A program made the position numbers and the translations under genes. The notes under the pieces were generated by a model. It did not search any database. It was given only the letters and a program-made list of their open reading frames with translations, and was not told the DNA's origin. Below, piece by piece: positions 35,801-42,813 of a DNA stretch of 64,000 bases (position 1 is its first letter; every line of letters starts with the position of its first letter). Source of the stretch: CAWVSB01 sp036960375 (GTDB lineage: Bacteria; Pseudomonadota; Gammaproteobacteria; Pseudomonadales; CAWVSB01); NCBI GenBank assembly GCA_036960375.1, contig JBALVY010000001.1, positions 1 to 64,000 on the forward strand. The letters are read 5' to 3'.

Positions 35801-35887
35801 TAGCACTCGCGGCTCACCGAGGAACTTAAGCTGTAGTTGAGGCGCAGTATCAGACAGCGAAGTGGTCATAGAGAAACCATAATCCAT
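32876..35887 (-). CDS. BTAD/AAA transcriptional regulator (SARP/AfsR-like)
   Basis: 1003 aa (an internal ATG at codon 7 is possible). Residues 18-110: OmpR-like winged DNA-binding domain (LQLKFLGEPRVLLDSKPLSL, then KKTRALLAYLALNPRTFRRE). Residues 115-250: BTAD helical domain. Residues 280-480: ATPase with Walker A GEPGIGKSH and Walker B LVMVFDDIQWSD, then NPLFAIELARAE. Residues 600-1000: TPR-like repeats. Such regulators drive secondary-metabolite or stress clusters in Actinobacteria and are less common in Gammaproteobacteria. It sits at the divergence point of the thiol cluster. Confidence 0.9.
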   Translation of the reverse strand: MDYGFSMTTSLSDTAPQLQLKFLGEPRVLLDSKPLSLPPSKKTRALLAYLALNPRTFRRELLCELLWEVPDDPRGSLRWSLSKIRRLVDSDEKARIVADRSSVSMDTEGLDIDIAHLHHLVKTGLEHAELSELIEAADHYLGEFLQGLELPDFHEFYIWCIAEREQVSKSQTLLLTTLINRLHHEPAQALPYARQLAALQPYDEAVRAELIGFLMKLDCQQEAEQQYRLGQKMLSEVGAQSSGLLRGAMQQDTSASMPTHSQASTTPAITKPSPINAPTVIGRQQELHSLQQCYQSVANDHQAKLLLLRGEPGIGKSHLLQAAAAIGQAAGAKVLLAGTFESDIVRPFALWIDALRYDSGNADTSLFNGDNHQDRDQLFTGLSDWVAEQCQQQALVMVFDDIQWSDESSAAVLHYVLRINRQRPLLVVAASRDAELNDNRAMLQAIRGLRGDKLLQEIKLGPLPGNELQQLISQHAPDVDVLRLSEECGGNPLFAIELARAETEGDSGSSLNELIQERLSRLEASATDMLLWASVLAPHIDIKSLQRVTDLSNSELDCALEIAEQQGLLHTHERGFDFPHHLIGASIYKQISPARCQAMHRRVAEILEVDTALDLKLAADLAHHAAKSGDPALAARAMVSAGRLSLRFFANEDALSLAQRGMKYAQQLSPAEQVCLTLELSEVEMTAAPSADWNASAEKYVALAEQALDHGALPYARLGYQMASYVRWINGQWSDAERDSLQAERVTRGSNDEEHIVGMAETAKCLALLERDLSHADAMLMEASSIAKRRQISSATIQIALGILRYYENDLPKSEELLLEARTIYKSQGDRINEYQANEYLVMVNIEAERYDVAQKRCQQLVEIGDKLREGSEAPFAKAIQALCDYALNNEDEGLDEPLQQLRVADAKHRLAYVLTRAARFDIEQGKIDTAIARAQEALEYTELLDRPSEKMLANIALAKAHKHNNDQAASERHLAAVVELNKSMVANWARNRATELLGTVNV

Positions 35888-36196
35888 TAGTCAGTCTATT
35901 TTAGTATAGCTTAGCTATTATTCAAGCCGTAGAACAGCTGCTTTTTCATCAGGGGTTTTGTGCAACATCACTAAATGATGTAATGCGAGCGGCGAATTTG
36001 AGCAAGGGCACGTTTTTTCATCTCTTATATACAAAGATATTCTGGCCTATGAAGCGCTAAAACGCTGGACCCCGACCTGACAAAGCAAAATTACACTGCA
36101 ATTCACTAAAAAACCACGCTGGCTACCACGGAGCTTTCCTCGTAGCCGTAGCATGATGGCTCCCAGACAACACAACTGTTAAGCAGGAGATCCGTT
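35888..36196. promoter_or_regulatory. Divergent promoter region of the thiol cluster
   Basis: 309 bp. An inverted repeat ACATCA-CTAAA-TGATGT lies at 35965-35981. ACCACGCT at 36113-36120 is followed 12 bp later by ACCACGGA (36125), a direct-repeat arrangement of the kind SARP regulators bind (known period 11 bp). A leader stem GGCTAC (36121-36126) with GTAGCC (36142-36147) overlaps the second repeat. AGCAGGAG precedes the fusion gene ATG. Promoter boxes are not clear. Confidence 0.5.
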
Positions 36197-37690
36197 ATGG
36201 CCCGTTATAACAATATTCTCGAAACTATCGGCAATACACCTCTAGTCAAGCTACAGAAGTTGGCGCCAGAGGGAGTGAATGTCTACGTCAAGGTAGAGGC
36301 CTTTAACCCAATGGGATCGGTAAAAGATCGTATGGCCGTCGCGGTAATTGAGAAAGCGGAGCAAAGCGGCGAGTTAACACCCGGACAAACCGTCATCGAA
36401 GCGACTAGCGGTAATACCGGCATTGGTCTAGCCATGGTCTGTGCGCAGAAAGGCTATCCATTAATAGTCACTATGGCAGAAAATTTCAGCGTGGAACGGC
36501 GCAAGTTATTGCGCTTTCTCGGTGCAAGGGTAGTACTGACTCCTGCCGCCGAAAAAGGTACCGGCATGTTAAATAAGGCGGCAGAACTGGCCGCGGCACA
36601 TGGGTATTATCTGTGCAACCAATTCGCTAATGAAACCAATGCCGAAGTGCATTCGCGGACGACCGCGCAGGAAATAATTGAGGATTTTTCCGGTGAAGAA
36701 TTACATTACTGGGTATCTGGATTTGGCACCGGCGGTACTTTAAAAGGCGTTTCCCGCGCATTGAAACAAGCCGATAGCCGCACTCAAATTATTGTTACGG
36801 AACCAGATAATTCTCAATTACTCGGCAGCGGTATTGCTCAGCCAAAAAATACTCAAGGCGACCCTGATGCAAGCCACCCCAATTTTCGCCCCCACTTGAT
36901 GCAAGGCTGGAGCCCAGATTTCATTTCAACGTTAACGGAGCAAGCTGTAGCTGCAGGCCTAATCGATGAAGTGGTTCCAGTCGCAGGCGATACCGCAATA
37001 AGACTGTCAAAGGAGCTGGCTAGCAGAGAAGGCATCTTTGTGGGTATTTCCAGTGGGGCAACATTAGCCGGCGCTTTAACTATCGCGGAACGCTCAGCAC
37101 CCGGAACCAATATAGTTTGCATGTTGCCGGATACCGGTGAGCGATATCTATCAACACCCCTATTTGCCGACATATCTGAGGACATGAATAATGAAGAGTT
37201 GGCTATATCACAATCTACCGACGGGTATCAGTTTTCTGTGACTCAAAATTCTGCACCAGAAAATATTGAAGAAAAAGAAACCGTGATACTCGACCTCGAA
37301 GAAAAAAGATTTGTGGATGAGGCTATTGAAAATTCTTCGGTTGTTATGTTCGCGCTGGAGTGGTGCGAGTTTTGTTGGTCGGTCCGTAAGCTGTTCGCAG
37401 AACTAAATTTGGATTATCAATCTATTGATTTGGATTCGGTTAAATATCAGAAGAATAATCGTAGCGGAAAAATTCGCGAAGTACTAGAGCAACGTACCGG
37501 CGAAGCTACCATTCCACAAATCTTTATAGGCGGCAAGTTGATTGGTGGCGGCACCGAGGTATTAGCAGCCTATGAGGATGGTTCACTATCAAAATTATTA
37601 ACCGACCTAAACATTAGCTACAACAGTAAAGTGAATGTCGACACCAGTAAGCTTTTACCCCAGTGGTTACATCCACGCGAAACCGCCTGA
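36197..37690 (+). CDS. Cysteine synthase-glutaredoxin fusion protein
   Basis: 497 aa. Residues 1-325 are a CysK-type PLP enzyme: NTPLVKL, PLP lysine Lys43 in NPMGSVKDRM, phosphate loop SGNTG (71-75), GFGTGGT (176-181) and PDTGERYLST (311-320). A 35-residue linker follows. Residues 372-470 are a glutaredoxin with CEFC (Cys390, Cys393), TIPQIFIGG and GGGTEVLAAYE. The first domain makes cysteine from O-acetylserine and sulfide or another thiol nucleophile. Fusion to glutaredoxin suggests thiol delivery or mixed-disulfide reduction. First gene of the plus arm. Confidence 0.92.
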   Translation: MARYNNILETIGNTPLVKLQKLAPEGVNVYVKVEAFNPMGSVKDRMAVAVIEKAEQSGELTPGQTVIEATSGNTGIGLAMVCAQKGYPLIVTMAENFSVERRKLLRFLGARVVLTPAAEKGTGMLNKAAELAAAHGYYLCNQFANETNAEVHSRTTAQEIIEDFSGEELHYWVSGFGTGGTLKGVSRALKQADSRTQIIVTEPDNSQLLGSGIAQPKNTQGDPDASHPNFRPHLMQGWSPDFISTLTEQAVAAGLIDEVVPVAGDTAIRLSKELASREGIFVGISSGATLAGALTIAERSAPGTNIVCMLPDTGERYLSTPLFADISEDMNNEELAISQSTDGYQFSVTQNSAPENIEEKETVILDLEEKRFVDEAIENSSVVMFALEWCEFCWSVRKLFAELNLDYQSIDLDSVKYQKNNRSGKIREVLEQRTGEATIPQIFIGGKLIGGGTEVLAAYEDGSLSKLLTDLNISYNSKVNVDTSKLLPQWLHPRETA

Positions 37691-37700
37691 GAATACAGTG

Positions 37701-38618
37701 ATGAACAGACAGACTATACCAGTCATCAATATCGAAAACCTTTTCACCGCCGAGACCTTACGCAGTGTTGATCGAGCGTGCCGGGAATGGGGAGCCTTCA
37801 TGGTAGTAGGCCATGGCATTGAAGCTGCTGAAATGGTCGCGATAAATGACGCGATGAAACAGTTTTTTGGCCTAAATGCCGAAGCCAAGCGGCAAGTTTC
37901 CCGGTCTCATAAAAACCCCTGGGGTTTTTATGATAAAGAACTTACTAAAAACATCAGGGACTGCAAAGAAATCTATGACTTCGGGCCAAACGATGACAAT
38001 GGTAAACAAGCTCAATGGCCAGCGGAAATACCGGAATTCAAATCATCAGTACAAACCTATTACCAGACCTGCGAACGACTAGCCTTTAATCTATTAGAAG
38101 CTATCGGTATTAATCTTGGCGTTGATACGAATTTTCTGTCTAAGAATTTTCGCCCCAACCATAGCAGCTTTCTGCGCTTGAATTACTACCCATTGCAATA
38201 CAACAGCCAGCAAGGCATGGGAGTACATCAACATACTGATGCCGGTGCAATAACCGTCTTGTTACAAGATCAACAGTCCGGGCTGGAGGTTTTCCACCAG
38301 GGATGCTGGCACAGGGTTGAACCCAGAGATGGCGCTCTAGTGATTAACCTAGGCGATATCGTACAGGTTTGGTCTAACGACCGTTATCAGGCGCCATTAC
38401 ACCGAGTGGTGGCCAGCCAAAATGCCGTTCGGTATAGCGCTCCATTTTTTTTGAATCCGGATTACCGCACAGATTTCATGCCGCTGCCGACAACAGTAGA
38501 TCACCTAAACCCGGCTCTTTATCGTCATATCAATTGGGGTGAGTTTCGCAAGCTACGTGCGGACGGCGACTATACAGACAGTGGCGAAGAAGTCCAAATT
38601 TGTCACTACCGTATTTAG
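37701..38618 (+). CDS. Isopenicillin-N-synthase-like 2-oxoglutarate/Fe(II) dioxygenase
   Basis: 305 aa from ATG 37701, 10 nt after the fusion gene stop; the longer reading into that gene is rejected. The DIOX_N domain starts IPVINIENLF, with GAFMVVGHGI. The iron triad is His178-x-Asp180 (HQHTDAGAIT) and His234 (PLHRVV), with the 2OG-binding RxS as Arg244/Ser246 (RYSAPFFLNP). Members hydroxylate, desaturate or cyclise small molecules, including ACV tripeptide and amino acids. The substrate here is probably a cysteine-derived molecule made next door (inference). Confidence 0.9.
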   Translation: MNRQTIPVINIENLFTAETLRSVDRACREWGAFMVVGHGIEAAEMVAINDAMKQFFGLNAEAKRQVSRSHKNPWGFYDKELTKNIRDCKEIYDFGPNDDNGKQAQWPAEIPEFKSSVQTYYQTCERLAFNLLEAIGINLGVDTNFLSKNFRPNHSSFLRLNYYPLQYNSQQGMGVHQHTDAGAITVLLQDQQSGLEVFHQGCWHRVEPRDGALVINLGDIVQVWSNDRYQAPLHRVVASQNAVRYSAPFFLNPDYRTDFMPLPTTVDHLNPALYRHINWGEFRKLRADGDYTDSGEEVQICHYRI

Positions 38619-38629
38619 GCGAGGTAACT

Positions 38630-39238
38630 ATGAGTTTTATTAAAACAATTCCAGTTTCCCAGGCAGAAAACGACGTACGAGAACTGTACCAACGCCAGCA
38701 AGGCCCCTATGGTTACGTTCCTAATTACGCCAAAGTTTTCTGCTACCGCCCAGACGTCATGAAAGCCTGGGCAAAATTACAAGTGAGCATTAGGCAAAAC
38801 ATTGACAGCAAAGAGTATGAACTGACAACATTAGCCGCTGCCCAGGCAATGAGCAGCTCTTATTGCTCACTGGCCCATGGACGGGTATTGAACGAGACTT
38901 TTTATGGCGACGAAGATATTGCCGCTATAGCTCAGGGCGGAGGAGAAAGCGTTCTAAGCGAACGAGAGAGAGCCATTATGGCACTGGCAAGAAAGGTGGT
39001 AATCGATTCCTCTTCAGTCACTCAGCAAGACATCGACGATTTAAAACAATGTGGCTTGGACGACGCTGAAATTTTCGATGTCATTGCATCCGCCGCCGCC
39101 CGTTGCTTTTTTGCCAAGCTCGCCGACGGGCTTGGTGCATTACCTGACTCAGTATTTACCGAAATGGACGAGGTATTACGAGAAGCCTTGCTGGTAGGAC
39201 GACCGATTTCCACTGAGCAACCAGAAACCATTACATAG
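38630..39238 (+). CDS. AhpD/carboxymuconolactone decarboxylase-like peroxidase-related protein
   Basis: 202 aa from ATG 38630, with GCGAGGTAACT before it. Family features: SQAENDVRELYQRQQGPYGY at the N-terminus, then the conserved TTLAAAQAMSSSYCSLAHG with Cys79 and His83, and the helical ERERAIMALARKVV region. The usual CxxC of AhpD is reduced to one Cys plus His, as in uncharacterised peroxidase-related enzymes. It probably handles peroxide or alkyl radicals near the dioxygenase and thiol chemistry. 11 nt separates it from the previous gene. Confidence 0.85.
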   Translation: MSFIKTIPVSQAENDVRELYQRQQGPYGYVPNYAKVFCYRPDVMKAWAKLQVSIRQNIDSKEYELTTLAAAQAMSSSYCSLAHGRVLNETFYGDEDIAAIAQGGGESVLSERERAIMALARKVVIDSSSVTQQDIDDLKQCGLDDAEIFDVIASAAARCFFAKLADGLGALPDSVFTEMDEVLREALLVGRPISTEQPETIT

Positions 39239-39255
39239 AAGGCAGGAGAACCATC

Positions 39256-39672
39256 ATGCTAATGTTAGAATACAAGGCCATAGGCTGGCGTTACTGGGTT
39301 ATTATCGGCTTGCTCTTATTAGCCGCCATGCTGTTTAACCAGCAGTTATTGTTAGCCGCTATTGCCGTCACGGTAATCCATTTACTGCACTTTATGGTAC
39401 GGGATAAAGACATAACGAGTTTTCCGGTGCAGGTACGCTTTTTCTTTTTATTATTATTGTTAGCAGCACAACCGCAATCTATGCGCTGGCTTTACTGGCT
39501 ACCCACTATAGGTGTATGGCTGCAAATACTTTTTGGCTATTGCCTGATGGCTAGAGCGGTTTCCTTGCTGCCCTGGAACAGGCAACAGCCGCTAACTATG
39601 GCGATGCTGAAAAATACTTTCTTCTCAAGACCGGTAAGGGGCAGTGTGAAACAAGGCTTTGCCGCTATTTGA
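39256..39672 (+). CDS. Small integral membrane protein, last gene of the plus arm
   Basis: 138 aa with about four transmembrane segments (YWVIIGLLLLAAMLF; LLLAAIAVTVIHLLHFMV; FFFLLLLLAAQ; WLYWLPTIGVWLQILFGY). The C-terminus is basic and carries the LLPWNRQQPLTMAM segment seen in small hypothetical proteins of marine Gammaproteobacteria (memory-based). 17 nt after the AhpD-like gene, with AGGAG upstream. Role unknown; possibly transport of the cluster product. Confidence 0.7.
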   Translation: MLMLEYKAIGWRYWVIIGLLLLAAMLFNQQLLLAAIAVTVIHLLHFMVRDKDITSFPVQVRFFFLLLLLAAQPQSMRWLYWLPTIGVWLQILFGYCLMARAVSLLPWNRQQPLTMAMLKNTFFSRPVRGSVKQGFAAI

Positions 39673-39958
39673 GGTGTTTTATCCAGCAAGCAAACCGTTT
39701 TACCTAATCAGGGATGACGACCTTAAAGTGCGGTAACTTGCCTTGATCTACTAGACCGCTACCGCAGATTAGGACACTATCTACTCAAGTCGGCGCCAAC
39801 AAGGAACTGGCTCGGAGCGAGAAACCGGAATCTCATTTGGTGGCAGACATCCATAGGGTGATTGACTACACTTCAGACATCGACCCAAAACCAATACGGA
39901 GAAATGATGACACCCTCTACTTACACACGCCTGGGCACGGCTAAGGGCGGTATGATCT

Positions 39959-40729
39959 GTGGCTAAGAAATTCTATGTCGTCTGGCAGGGTCATATACCG
40001 GGTATCTATACAGACTGGCCTTCCTGCCAGGCTCAGACCAATGGTTACAAAGGCGCAAAGTTTAAGTCGTTCCCTACAAACGAGCAGGCAGAGGCCGCCT
40101 TCGGCAACGGGCCAGCAATAGGCTCTACCGAAAAGCGCGTCAAGCAAACCGTAAAAACTGATAAAAGCGCGATTCCCTCGCCGCACATTAGCGTATTAGC
40201 TGCTGTAAAGATCTACACAGACGGTGCGTGTGATCCAAACCCTGGTAAGGCTGGATCGGGGATGGCCATCTACCGCGATGAGGTGCTGGCAGAGCTTTGG
40301 TATGGAATATATAACCCAGCCGGAACCAACAACACAGCAGAACTCAATGCGCTATACCAGGCTATGTTGTATGCCCAATCTGAGCTTTCAAAGGGCTTGT
40401 CGGTAGCTATCTTCTGTGACTCCATGTACTCAATTCAGTGCATCACTGAGTGGGCCGAAGGCTGGGAGAAAAAAGGGTGGAAAAGGCGTGCGGGTAAGTC
40501 GAAGGACAATACCATCAAAAACCTGGAATTGATCAAAGAGATGTACGCACTCTATCAATCGTTGCCAAAGAGCCTCCAAATTAAGCACGTCAAGGCACAT
40601 GCGGGGATCGAAGGAAATGAGCTGGCAGACCGCATGTCTATGCTGGCAATCGATATGCGGGAAGCGGAGTTCAGCCTATACCGCGAAGAAATCAATATTC
40701 CCGAGCTGCTTTCGATGAGATCAGGCTGA
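39959..40729 (+). CDS. rnhA: Ribonuclease HI with N-terminal hybrid-binding domain
   Basis: 256 aa from GTG 39959. Residues 1-50 (KFYVVWQGHIPGIYTDWPSC, then KFKSFPTNEQAEAAFG) form the viroplasmin/HBD domain of eukaryotic-type RNase H1. Residues 82-230 form RNase H: YTDGACDPNPGKAGSG with the first Asp, TNNTAELNALYQAM with Glu, FCDSMYSIQCI with Asp and a final GNELADRMS with Asp. All four catalytic acids are present. It removes RNA from RNA-DNA hybrids. A single-gene unit. Confidence 0.92.
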   Translation: MAKKFYVVWQGHIPGIYTDWPSCQAQTNGYKGAKFKSFPTNEQAEAAFGNGPAIGSTEKRVKQTVKTDKSAIPSPHISVLAAVKIYTDGACDPNPGKAGSGMAIYRDEVLAELWYGIYNPAGTNNTAELNALYQAMLYAQSELSKGLSVAIFCDSMYSIQCITEWAEGWEKKGWKRRAGKSKDNTIKNLELIKEMYALYQSLPKSLQIKHVKAHAGIEGNELADRMSMLAIDMREAEFSLYREEINIPELLSMRSG

Positions 40730-40762
40730 CACCGTTTCCCGCCCCATCAGCGCCCGTCACAT

Positions 40763-40850
40763 TGGAGATAAACCTTTGCTGGTAAGTCATACCTGCTTTC
40801 AAGGGCACTGCCAGTCGGCGCGCAATATCACCGATTCTCCGCATCTGATA
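40763..40850 (+). pseudogene. M19 dipeptidase gene fragment
   Basis: Plus-strand codons from 40763 read GDKPLLVSHTCFQGHCQSAR and NITD, matching the dipeptidase at 58357-59520 (DKPLLVSHTGFQGHCQSARN, ISDALM). DNA identity over about 60 bp is near 90%. It keeps a zinc-ligand His but nothing else, and then runs into unrelated sequence. It lies in a 203-bp gap and marks a deletion or recombination scar. Confidence 0.75.
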
Positions 40851-40950
40851 TTCAACAGAAATCTTTCCCTGCCCCAACACTAGCGGTTTTACGCCGCTGA
40901 GCCGTTATAGTCACAGTGCCAAATTTTTTACTGTGGAGATACCCAGCCAG

Positions 40951-42813
40951 ATGGCGGACGCTAGAGATAAAACTAATAATAAGAAGCAGCTAAATTTTCT
41001 CGCTACCTGTCTGTTTATCATCGCGCTTGCCAGTTCAATCGCGGCCGGCATCCAAACGGACTGGGGCAGGGTTCAGGTTCGCTCTATCACCCTACCCACG
41101 GAAAACGGACAATGGCTGGTTGCCGACTTATTCAAACCGGTATCCGCTACGGCGGAAAAACCTGCGCCCTTTATTGTAGTTATTCCCGGCTTTCAGCGCT
41201 CAAAAGAAGCCCTCTCCAATATCGCCCTGGAGCTTGCCCGCCGTGGTTTTGTCACTGCAACGATTGACCCCTACGCGCAGGGCAGCTCTAGTGCCTCCAT
41301 GAGCCGGCGCGCCGCTACAACTCAAGGTTATGGGATGTTTGCCTTAGTTGATTACGCTGCCAATACCGGCAATATGAATTACATCGACAAAACGCGTATC
41401 GGCGCCACCGGCCATTCCGCCGGCGGCAATGCTGCAATACGCGGAGCAAATTATTTTGGCAGGGAGTCCAGTCGCACGGGTGAGTCAAGCAAACTTCATT
41501 CGGTGTTTGTTTCCGGTTATGTGCTGACTCTCACAGACGAGGTACTTGAGGACGTACGCTCCAACGTCGGTGTTAGCTATGCGCTATATGACGAGGGAGC
41601 CTTTCGCAACGAACTTAACAATGGTGATATGCGCTTCGCTCCCGAAGCCCTGCGCACAGTCAACTGGGGCATCGGCGACGGGGCGGGGCCTGTTAGTGAA
41701 GTCGAAATCGGCCGTTTCTATGGCTCAACAGAAAATCGTAGTACCCGCGTGGTGTTTAACGAACACGTCATTCACCCCTTCCAACCCTATAGTGGCGAAG
41801 CATCAGCCAACCAAATCAGTTACTTCGAAACCGTATTCGATATGCCATCCAAGCTGTCCAACGAGGATCAGGTATGGCAATGGAAGGAGTTTTTCAGCCT
41901 GGTCTCGATGATCGCCGCCATGGTAGCCCTTGTCCCGATGGCCAGAATACTACTTAACACGTCTTTGTTTCGATCTTTGGCCGGGGCCATGCCGGTAGCC
42001 CCCCCTCAGCCCAACGGCAGTGGCAGGCTGCTCTTTTGGGGGCTATTCGTAACCGGCGCGGTAATTGCCTGTATTTCCTTCATCCCTATGGCTGAATTGT
42101 CGCAGCAACTATTTGTAGATGCCTCCAGCAGAAGGCAGACCTGGTTTTTCCCTCAACGGATGAATAACGCGGTCATGATGTGGGCTGTTTTTAACGGCAC
42201 GATCGGATTCCTCATCTTCTTTATGAGCTACTACGTGCACGGCCGAAAAAAGGGGACTGACCCCGCGATGTGGGGCGGCAAAACCCATGTTGCGGAGCTG
42301 GCCAAAACACTTCTGCTGGCTGTATGCCTGTTCACTGCCTATTACCTGATTCTGTTCTTTGTTTATTATGTATTACATGTCGACTACCGTTTTTGGTTTA
42401 TGGGTGTACGGCCCTTTCAGGCTGAAATGCTCCTCTTACTACTAATGTACGCGCCCTTTTTCTTTATCTTTTTTCTCAGTAACTCACTGCGGGTTAACGG
42501 TTCGATAGCTGTCGCTGGACGAGCTGAATGGAAGACCATGTTAATTGGGGGTATCGGAAATTCATTGGGGCTGATTTTCATTGTGCTGGTGCAGTACATC
42601 ACCTTTGCCAGCACCGGCACAGTGTACTGGACCGATAGCTGGCTTTACGTGAACTTATTATTTGCCGTTATACCGATGATGTTTGTACTGCCCTATTTCA
42701 ATCGATACTTTTTCCGGATGACCGGAAAGATATACCTGGGTCCCATGGTAACAACACTGATATTTATAATGATCTTGTTAAGCAATACGGTTTGTTACAT
42801 CCCACTTGGCTAG
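40951..42813 (+). CDS. Alpha/beta hydrolase fused to a polytopic membrane domain
   Basis: 620 aa from ATG 40951 (GTG 40933 possible). An N-terminal anchor is followed by an alpha/beta-hydrolase domain at residues 60-290: PFIVVIPGFQRSKEALSNIA, then the nucleophile motif GATGHSAGGNAAIRGA. After that come about eight transmembrane helices (320-620), with positions such as VALVPMARILL, FLIFFMSYYVHG and TTLIFIMILLSNTV. Orientation would place the hydrolase on the periplasmic face if the first anchor is N-in. Its stop overlaps the convergent M28 stop by 4 nt. Confidence 0.8.
   Translation: MADARDKTNNKKQLNFLATCLFIIALASSIAAGIQTDWGRVQVRSITLPTENGQWLVADLFKPVSATAEKPAPFIVVIPGFQRSKEALSNIALELARRGFVTATIDPYAQGSSSASMSRRAATTQGYGMFALVDYAANTGNMNYIDKTRIGATGHSAGGNAAIRGANYFGRESSRTGESSKLHSVFVSGYVLTLTDEVLEDVRSNVGVSYALYDEGAFRNELNNGDMRFAPEALRTVNWGIGDGAGPVSEVEIGRFYGSTENRSTRVVFNEHVIHPFQPYSGEASANQISYFETVFDMPSKLSNEDQVWQWKEFFSLVSMIAAMVALVPMARILLNTSLFRSLAGAMPVAPPQPNGSGRLLFWGLFVTGAVIACISFIPMAELSQQLFVDASSRRQTWFFPQRMNNAVMMWAVFNGTIGFLIFFMSYYVHGRKKGTDPAMWGGKTHVAELAKTLLLAVCLFTAYYLILFFVYYVLHVDYRFWFMGVRPFQAEMLLLLLMYAPFFFIFFLSNSLRVNGSIAVAGRAEWKTMLIGGIGNSLGLIFIVLVQYITFASTGTVYWTDSWLYVNLLFAVIPMMFVLPYFNRYFFRMTGKIYLGPMVTTLIFIMILLSNTVCYIPLG

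Noticed and set aside
36121..36170. Possible riboswitch upstream of the cysteine synthase fusion
   Set aside because: No match to the conserved cores of SAM, TPP or glycine riboswitches that I can recall. Kept only as a stem-loop observation.
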